Assembly: GCA_026989405.1 (NCBI GenBank)
Contig: JALSJL010000435.1
Location: 1 to 10,606 of the forward strand
From: Marinosulfonomonas sp.
Lineage (GTDB): Bacteria > Pseudomonadota > Alphaproteobacteria > Rhodobacterales > Rhodobacteraceae
Direction: 5' to 3'
DNA: 10,606 bases
A program made the position numbers and the translations under genes. Of the stretch, positions 6,582-10,606 are shown one piece after another; position 1 is the first letter of the stretch, and every line of letters begins with the position of its first letter. A model generated the notes under the pieces. It was not told the origin of the DNA, searched no databases, and was given only the letters and a program-made list of their open reading frames with translations.

Positions 6582-7027
6582 GCGCGGCGCTGCATCTGTG
6601 CGGGCCGGATGATCTGGAGCAGCTGATGCCACTGGTCACGGCCTTTCACGAAACCGGCGGCTCCGAAACCGACGCGACGGCCCTGCGGGCGGCTGTCGCC
6701 CCGCTGCTGCAGGGCACGCCGCACGGGGTGGCCTACCTGATCGGCCCGCGCCGGGCGCCGATCGGCCATATCGTCATATCCTTCGGCTATTCGATCCGGA
6801 TGGGCGGCATCGACGGCCGCATCGACGAGTTCTTCGTGCGCGACAAGCTGCGCGGGCGCGGGATCGGCGGCGAGGTTCTGGCCAAGCTTCTGCCGGCGCT
6901 GGCCGAACACGGGGTCCGGGCGATACATCTGGAGGTCGGCCCGCAAGACCGGGCGCGCAGGTTATATGCCCGCGCCGGGTTCCGGCTGCGCGACGACGAC
7001 CATCTGTTGACCCGAATGCTGGACTGA
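6578..7027 (+). CDS. GNAT-family N-acetyltransferase
   Basis: The product is a 149-residue single-domain acetyl-CoA-dependent N-acyltransferase of unknown substrate. The acetyl-CoA pyrophosphate-binding motif A is clear: strand GRIDEFFVRDKLRG followed by the R/QxxGxG loop at residues 92-97 (RGRGIG) and helix GGEVLAKLLPAL. Motif B is recognisable as LYARAGFRLRDDD (about 129-141). The frame is open farther 5', but family length and the GTGA overlap (6578-6581) with the nucleoside hydrolase stop point to the GTG at 6578 as start. This is tight translational coupling, so the two proteins are probably made together. The selO gene begins only 4 bases after this stop. No substrate can be inferred from the neighbours. 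Confidence 0.9.
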   Translation: MSAALHLCGPDDLEQLMPLVTAFHETGGSETDATALRAAVAPLLQGTPHGVAYLIGPRRAPIGHIVISFGYSIRMGGIDGRIDEFFVRDKLRGRGIGGEVLAKLLPALAEHGVRAIHLEVGPQDRARRLYARAGFRLRDDDHLLTRMLD

Positions 7028-7031
7028 CATC

Positions 7032-8441
7032 ATGAGCATGCGCCCGATCCCGTTTGACAACAGCTACGCCCGGTTGCCCGGCAAGTTTCACGTGTTTCAA
7101 GACCCGCAGCCCGTCGCCGCGCCGGAATTGCTCGTGATCAACCTCGGGCTGGCGGATGAACTGGGGATCGACCCGGACTGGATCCGAAGCGAGGCGGCGG
7201 TGCGCACTTTTGCCGGAAATGAGCTGCCCGAGGGGGCCGAGCCGCTGGCGCAGGCCTATGCCGGGCACCAGTTCGGCGGCTGGGTGCCGCAGCTGGGCGA
7301 CGGGCGCGCGGTGCTGCTGGGCGAGGTGATCGACCGGACCGGACAGAGGCGCGACATACAGCTGAAGGGCGCCGGGCGCACGCCCTGGTCGCGCGGCGGC
7401 GACGGCCGGGCCTGGCTTGGCCCGGTGCTGCGCGAGTATCTGGTCAGCGAAGCGATGCATGCGCTTGGCATCCCGACAACCCGCGCCCTGGCCGCCGTGG
7501 CCACCGGCGAAACCGTGCAGCGCGAGCAGGCCTATCCCGGCGCGGTGCTGACGCGCGTTGCAGCCAGCCACCTGCGGGTGGGCACATTCCAGTATTTCGC
7601 GGCACGCGGCGATCACGAGGCGATCCGCACGCTGGTTGATCATGCCATCAAACGCCACTACGCGCAGGCCGAGACAGCTCTTGATCTGCTCAACGCCGTC
7701 GTGGCGCGCCAGGCCGAACTGATCGCCGGCTGGATGAGCGTCGGCTTCATCCACGGGGTGATGAACACCGACAACATGGCGATTTCGGGCGAAACCATCG
7801 ACTATGGCCCCTGCGCCTTCATGGATGCCTACAACCCCGAAACCGTGTTTTCCTCGATCGACCGGATGGGGCGCTATGCCTGGCGCAACCAACCGGAAAT
7901 CGCGGTCTGGAACCTGGCGCAGTTCGCCACCTGCCTGTTGCCGCTGATGGGCGAGCGCGACAAGGCCATCGAGCAGGCCACCGAGGCCGTGCACCGGTTT
8001 CCGACGCATTACGCGCGCGCCTGGCTTGAGCGTTTCGCCCGAAAGCTCGGGATCGAACGACCGCGTGAGGGCGACGCCCAACTGGTGGAGGCATTTCTGA
8101 AAGGGCTGGCCGACACGGGCGCCGATTTCACCAATTCCTTTCGCGATCTGGCCAGCCGCGACGTGCCCGAGAACCTGTCCGGGTGGAAGGTCGACTGGCT
8201 GGCCCGGCTGGCCGACGAGGTTGACTGGGAAGAGCGCATTCGCCGCGCCAACCCGGCCTATATCGCGCGCAACCACAGGGTCGAAGCGATGATCCAGGCC
8301 GCCGTGACAGGCGACCTTTCCCTGTTTCGCGAACTGTCGGACATTCTCGATACGCCGTTTAACGACCACCCGGGAAAGGAAGGCTATCGCGCCCCGCCTG
8401 CCCCCGGTGAGGAAGTGTTGCAGACTTTTTGCGGAACCTGA
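7032..8441 (+). CDS. selO: Protein adenylyltransferase SelO (YdiU/UPF0061 pseudokinase)
   Basis: SelO has a kinase fold but binds ATP in a flipped orientation and transfers AMP to Ser/Thr/Tyr of target proteins. In bacteria and mitochondria it is linked to oxidative stress and S-glutathionylation. The 469 residues match the full family length. Landmarks are QAYAGHQFGGWVPQLGDGRA (about 74-93), QLKGAGRTPWSRGGDGRAW with Lys112 (about 110-128), RVAASHLRVGTFQYFA (about 175-190), HGVMNTDNM with Asp247/Asn248, and the metal-binding IDYGPCAFMD with Asp257. Cys261 and a C-terminal Cys467 (ending FCGT) correspond in position to the cysteine pair reported to form a regulatory disulfide in E. coli SelO. 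No in-frame TGA or selenocysteine is present. The start is ATG 7032 or 7038. It lies 4 bases after the acetyltransferase stop, so it is probably co-transcribed with that gene and the nucleoside hydrolase. Confidence 0.97.
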   Translation: MSMRPIPFDNSYARLPGKFHVFQDPQPVAAPELLVINLGLADELGIDPDWIRSEAAVRTFAGNELPEGAEPLAQAYAGHQFGGWVPQLGDGRAVLLGEVIDRTGQRRDIQLKGAGRTPWSRGGDGRAWLGPVLREYLVSEAMHALGIPTTRALAAVATGETVQREQAYPGAVLTRVAASHLRVGTFQYFAARGDHEAIRTLVDHAIKRHYAQAETALDLLNAVVARQAELIAGWMSVGFIHGVMNTDNMAISGETIDYGPCAFMDAYNPETVFSSIDRMGRYAWRNQPEIAVWNLAQFATCLLPLMGERDKAIEQATEAVHRFPTHYARAWLERFARKLGIERPREGDAQLVEAFLKGLADTGADFTNSFRDLASRDVPENLSGWKVDWLARLADEVDWEERIRRANPAYIARNHRVEAMIQAAVTGDLSLFRELSDILDTPFNDHPGKEGYRAPPAPGEEVLQTFCGT

Positions 8442-8450
8442 TGTAAGATC

Positions 8451-8474
8451 GGCCCGTCCGTGCGACAGCGGGCC
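8451..8474 (+). terminator. Weak hairpin after selO
   Basis: GGCCCG (8451-8456) and CGGGCC (8469-8474) are perfect reverse complements around a 12-base loop, 9 bases beyond the selO stop. No T-run follows (ATTCGCAAAATCG), so it is at best a weak or Rho-assisted terminator. The remaining bases to 8572 show no gene and no promoter I can define. Confidence 0.35.
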
Positions 8475-8572
8475 ATTCGCAAAATCGTCACAAATTCGGC
8501 CCACTGCCGTCGGATGCACCCAATATCAACCTTTGGTCAGCACAACTACAAAATGCCGGTCCGGCCCCCCAT

Positions 8573-9343
8573 ATGATGAAGATGATGACGAACATGCCGC
8601 TGCCCACGAACATTCGCGTTGCGAGCTACAACATTCGCAAGTGCATCGGCCTGGACCGGCGGCGCCGGCCGGGGCGTATCGTGGATGTGATCAATGCGAT
8701 CGGCGCCGATGTCATCGCCCTGCAGGAAGCCGACCGCAGGCTGGGCCCGCGCCCGGCCGCCATCACCGCAGAGCAGATTGCGCGCGACACCGATTTCCGC
8801 GCGCTGGAAATCGACCCGGACAGCCCCTCGATCGGCTGGCATGGCAATGCGCTGCTGGTGCGCAAGGGGCTGCAGGCAAGTGAGGTGCGCCGGGTCGAGT
8901 TGCCGGGCACCGAGCCGCGGGGCGCCATATCGGCCAGGGTGGGCGGGCGCTTCAGCGTGGTGGCCACCCATCTGGGCCTGCTGCGCCGCGACCGGCGCCG
9001 ACAGCTGGATGCCATTGTCGAACACCTGAATGGCGCGCGCACCAATGCCGTCATACTGGGCGATTTCAATGAATGGTCGCAAAACCGCGGGCTGGAACCG
9101 CTGGATCTCGGCTTTCGCATCCACAGCCCCGGGTTAAGCTATCATGCCGCGCGTCCTGTCGCGGCGCTTGACCGGTTCGCGCTTGGCGACGGGCTGGCGC
9201 TGACCGACGCCGGGGTGGTCGAAACGCCGCTCAGCCGTATTGCCTCGGATCACCTGCCGATCTGGGCCGATGTCGGGCACGATGATCTTGTCTGTTTCGA
9301 CAGGCTTGCAAAAAAGACCCTGACACCGCGGGCGAGTGTATAG
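8573..9343 (+). CDS. Endonuclease/exonuclease/phosphatase (EEP) family metal-dependent hydrolase
   Basis: This protein of up to 256 residues has the DNase I/exonuclease III-like fold, which cleaves phosphodiester or phosphomonoester bonds with Mg2+. All core motifs are present: RVASYNIRKC with Asn20, DVIALQEAD with Glu52 (metal ligand), VVATHLGLLRRDRRRQL with His133, ILGDFNEWS with Asp164/Asn166, LDRFAL with Asp200, and the catalytic SDHLPIWADV with Asp226/His227. No signal peptide is seen. The natural substrate (nucleic acid, phospholipid or inositide) cannot be told from sequence. The start is unsettled: five in-frame ATGs lie at 8573, 8576, 8582, 8585 and 8594, and no Shine-Dalgarno precedes the first. 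Family similarity begins near residue 13, so any of them would give a complete domain. A hairpin terminator lies just past the stop. Confidence 0.9.
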   Translation: MMKMMTNMPLPTNIRVASYNIRKCIGLDRRRRPGRIVDVINAIGADVIALQEADRRLGPRPAAITAEQIARDTDFRALEIDPDSPSIGWHGNALLVRKGLQASEVRRVELPGTEPRGAISARVGGRFSVVATHLGLLRRDRRRQLDAIVEHLNGARTNAVILGDFNEWSQNRGLEPLDLGFRIHSPGLSYHAARPVAALDRFALGDGLALTDAGVVETPLSRIASDHLPIWADVGHDDLVCFDRLAKKTLTPRASV

Positions 9344-9350
9344 GTTGGAA

Positions 9351-9378
9351 AAACAGGTGCTCGCCCTGTTTCCGTTTT
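9351..9378 (+). terminator. Rho-independent-like terminator after the EEP hydrolase
   Basis: AAACAGG (9351-9357) and CCTGTTT (9365-9371) form a perfect 7-base stem around a 7-base loop, 7 bases beyond the stop codon. A short TTTT run at 9375-9378 follows after CCG. The structure is modest in GC but well placed between this gene and the antiporter gene. Confidence 0.6.
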
Positions 9379-9427
9379 CGTGGCGGTCGTGCTAAGACCC
9401 TGAAAACCAATCGGGCGGACAGGGCAA

Positions 9428-10606
9428 ATGAACTTTCTTCAAGTCGCATCGCTGTTGATCGTGCTGGCCGGCGCATTCGGGGCGGTCAACTACCTGTTCC
9501 TGCGCCTGCCCGCCGCCATCGGCATTCTGGTGGTCGCGCTGCTGGCCTCGCTGGCCGTCATGGGCATCGACCTGCTGGTGCCCTCGCTGGGAATGGCGAA
9601 TGTGGTGCAGAACGCCGTCGAGGGCGTCGAGTTTTCCACCGCGCTGCTGGAAGGCATGCTGGGGCTGTTGCTGTTTGCCGGCGCTCTTCACGTCAAGATA
9701 TCGGACCTGCGGCAGCAATGGCGCGTGGTCTTCCTGATGGCCACCATCGGTGTTGCCCTGTCAACGCTGGTCGTGGGGGTCGGGTTTTCATGGCTGACGG
9801 GCATGCCGTTCATCATCGCGCTTCTGTTTGGCGCGCTGATTTCGCCGACCGACCCGGTCGCGGTTCTGGGCGTTCTGCGTGAGGCGAACCTGCGCAAGAC
9901 GCTGGAAACCAAGATCGCCGGGGAATCGCTGTTCAACGATGGCGTGGGCTATGTCGTGTTTCTCGTGCTTCTCGGCATCGCCTTTCCGGTCGCAGACGGG
10001 CACGGCGGGGCCGGCGAAAGCACCATGCAGGCCGCGGCGCTGCTGTTTGCGCGCGAGGCTGTCGGCGGCGCGTTGCTCGGGGTCATCCTTGGCTGGCTCA
10101 CCTTTCGGGTGATGCGCCGGATCGATGACTATTCGCTTGAGGTCCTGATCACGCTGGGGCTGGCCTTCGGCGGCTATGAACTGGCCGTCGCGCTGCATGT
10201 CTCGGCCCCGATCATGGCGGTCTGCGCGGGGCTGCTGATCGGCGAGGTCGGAACCAAATACGGCATGAGCGAAGAGACGCGCCGCTATGTCGAAGCCTTC
10301 TGGAAGATGATCGATGAAATCCTGAACGCGGTTCTGTTCATGATGATCGGCTTTGAAGTCTTTGCGCTGACGCTGAACTATGACGCGGTCATGACGGGCG
10401 TGTTTTCGATCGTGCTGGCGCTGTTTGCGCGACTGGTGGCGGTGGCGGTGCCGGTCATGATCCTGCGCCCGTTCAAGGATTTTTCGCCGGGGATCGTTCC
10501 GATCATGACATGGGGCGGGCTGAAGGGCGGCATTTCGGTCGCGCTGGCGCTGTCGCTGCCGGAGGGCGAATGGAAACCCTTGATCCTGACCGCGACCTAT
10601 ATTGTC
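9428..10606 (+). CDS. CPA1/NhaP-type Na+(K+)/H+ antiporter, C-terminus cut off by window edge
   Basis: This inner-membrane secondary transporter exchanges monovalent cations for protons in pH and salt homeostasis. The frame is open for 393 codons to the window edge. It shows about ten hydrophobic segments, beginning FLQVASLLIVLAGAFGAVNY. The CPA-family ion-binding motifs are clear: ISPTDPVAVLGVL (about 138-150, Asp142) and AGESLFNDGVGYVVF (about 164-178), whose Asn170-Asp171 pair is typical of electroneutral CPA1 antiporters. Later conserved blocks are APIMAVCAGLLIG, NAVLFMMIGFE and TWGGLKGGISVALALSLP. The ATG at 9428 follows an AGGG a few bases upstream; the spacing is short, but the hydrophobic N-terminus supports this start. 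A CPA1 core is about 400 residues, so only the end, plus any cytoplasmic regulatory tail, is missing. Cation preference cannot be told from sequence. Confidence 0.95.
   Translation, partial: MNFLQVASLLIVLAGAFGAVNYLFLRLPAAIGILVVALLASLAVMGIDLLVPSLGMANVVQNAVEGVEFSTALLEGMLGLLLFAGALHVKISDLRQQWRVVFLMATIGVALSTLVVGVGFSWLTGMPFIIALLFGALISPTDPVAVLGVLREANLRKTLETKIAGESLFNDGVGYVVFLVLLGIAFPVADGHGGAGESTMQAAALLFAREAVGGALLGVILGWLTFRVMRRIDDYSLEVLITLGLAFGGYELAVALHVSAPIMAVCAGLLIGEVGTKYGMSEETRRYVEAFWKMIDEILNAVLFMMIGFEVFALTLNYDAVMTGVFSIVLALFARLVAVAVPVMILRPFKDFSPGIVPIMTWGGLKGGISVALALSLPEGEWKPLILTATYIV

Noticed and set aside
4929..6632. 567-codon minus-strand open frame
   Set aside because: It spans the methyltransferase, the hairpins and the nucleoside hydrolase on the wrong strand, with no recognisable motif.
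6774..8519. 581-codon minus-strand open frame
   Set aside because: It is an antisense shadow of selO and the acetyltransferase gene, rich in Arg/Gly/His/Ala and without domain motifs.
1..10606. CRISPR arrays, tRNA/rRNA genes, insertion sequences, prophage or defence islands
   Set aside because: I saw no regularly spaced repeats, tRNA-like folds, transposase or integrase motifs. Genes are housekeeping or metabolic with even codon usage.

Overview
The window reads as ordinary chromosomal DNA of a GC-rich alphaproteobacterium, most likely a member of the Rhodobacterales (Roseobacter/Paracoccus type). This rests on protein character (RF1 opening with MVPMDKL, a DUF1499 protein, a FutA-like iron-binding protein), GC-ending codons and compact GTGA gene overlaps. 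It is not based on a database search. I see no tRNA, rRNA, CRISPR array, transposase or phage gene, and no gap over 300 bases without a gene.

Layout. Positions 1-971 (minus) hold most of prfA (RF1), with its C-terminus beyond the left edge. Positions 1058-1417 (plus) encode a small exported protein with five cysteines. Its 3' end runs 105 bases into the end of a convergent DUF1499 gene (1313-1756, minus). That gene is coupled through a GTGA overlap to an M20-family amidohydrolase (1753-2913, minus). A short divergent spacer separates the amidohydrolase from mazG (2978-3805, plus), the nucleotide-pool cleaner.

Between mazG and a periplasmic Fe3+-binding protein gene (3884-4888) lies the most informative regulatory DNA in the window. 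It is a -35/-10 pair with 17-base spacing whose spacer is an imperfect palindrome resembling an IscR type 1 site, consistent with iron-responsive control. A class I methyltransferase reading frame follows (4920-5543). It is intact except for one in-frame TGA at codon 22, where its family normally has Trp.

A hairpin precedes a probable three-gene operon: nucleoside hydrolase (5646-6581), GNAT acetyltransferase (6578-7027, GTGA overlap) and the protein AMPylase SelO (7032-8441). An endonuclease/exonuclease/phosphatase-fold hydrolase follows (8573-9343) with a hairpin terminator. The last gene is a CPA1/NhaP-type cation:proton antiporter (from 9428), cut by the right edge.

I found no convincing new multi-gene system. 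The points most worth checking are the iron-type operator, the nonsense codon in the methyltransferase, and the antisense gene overlap.
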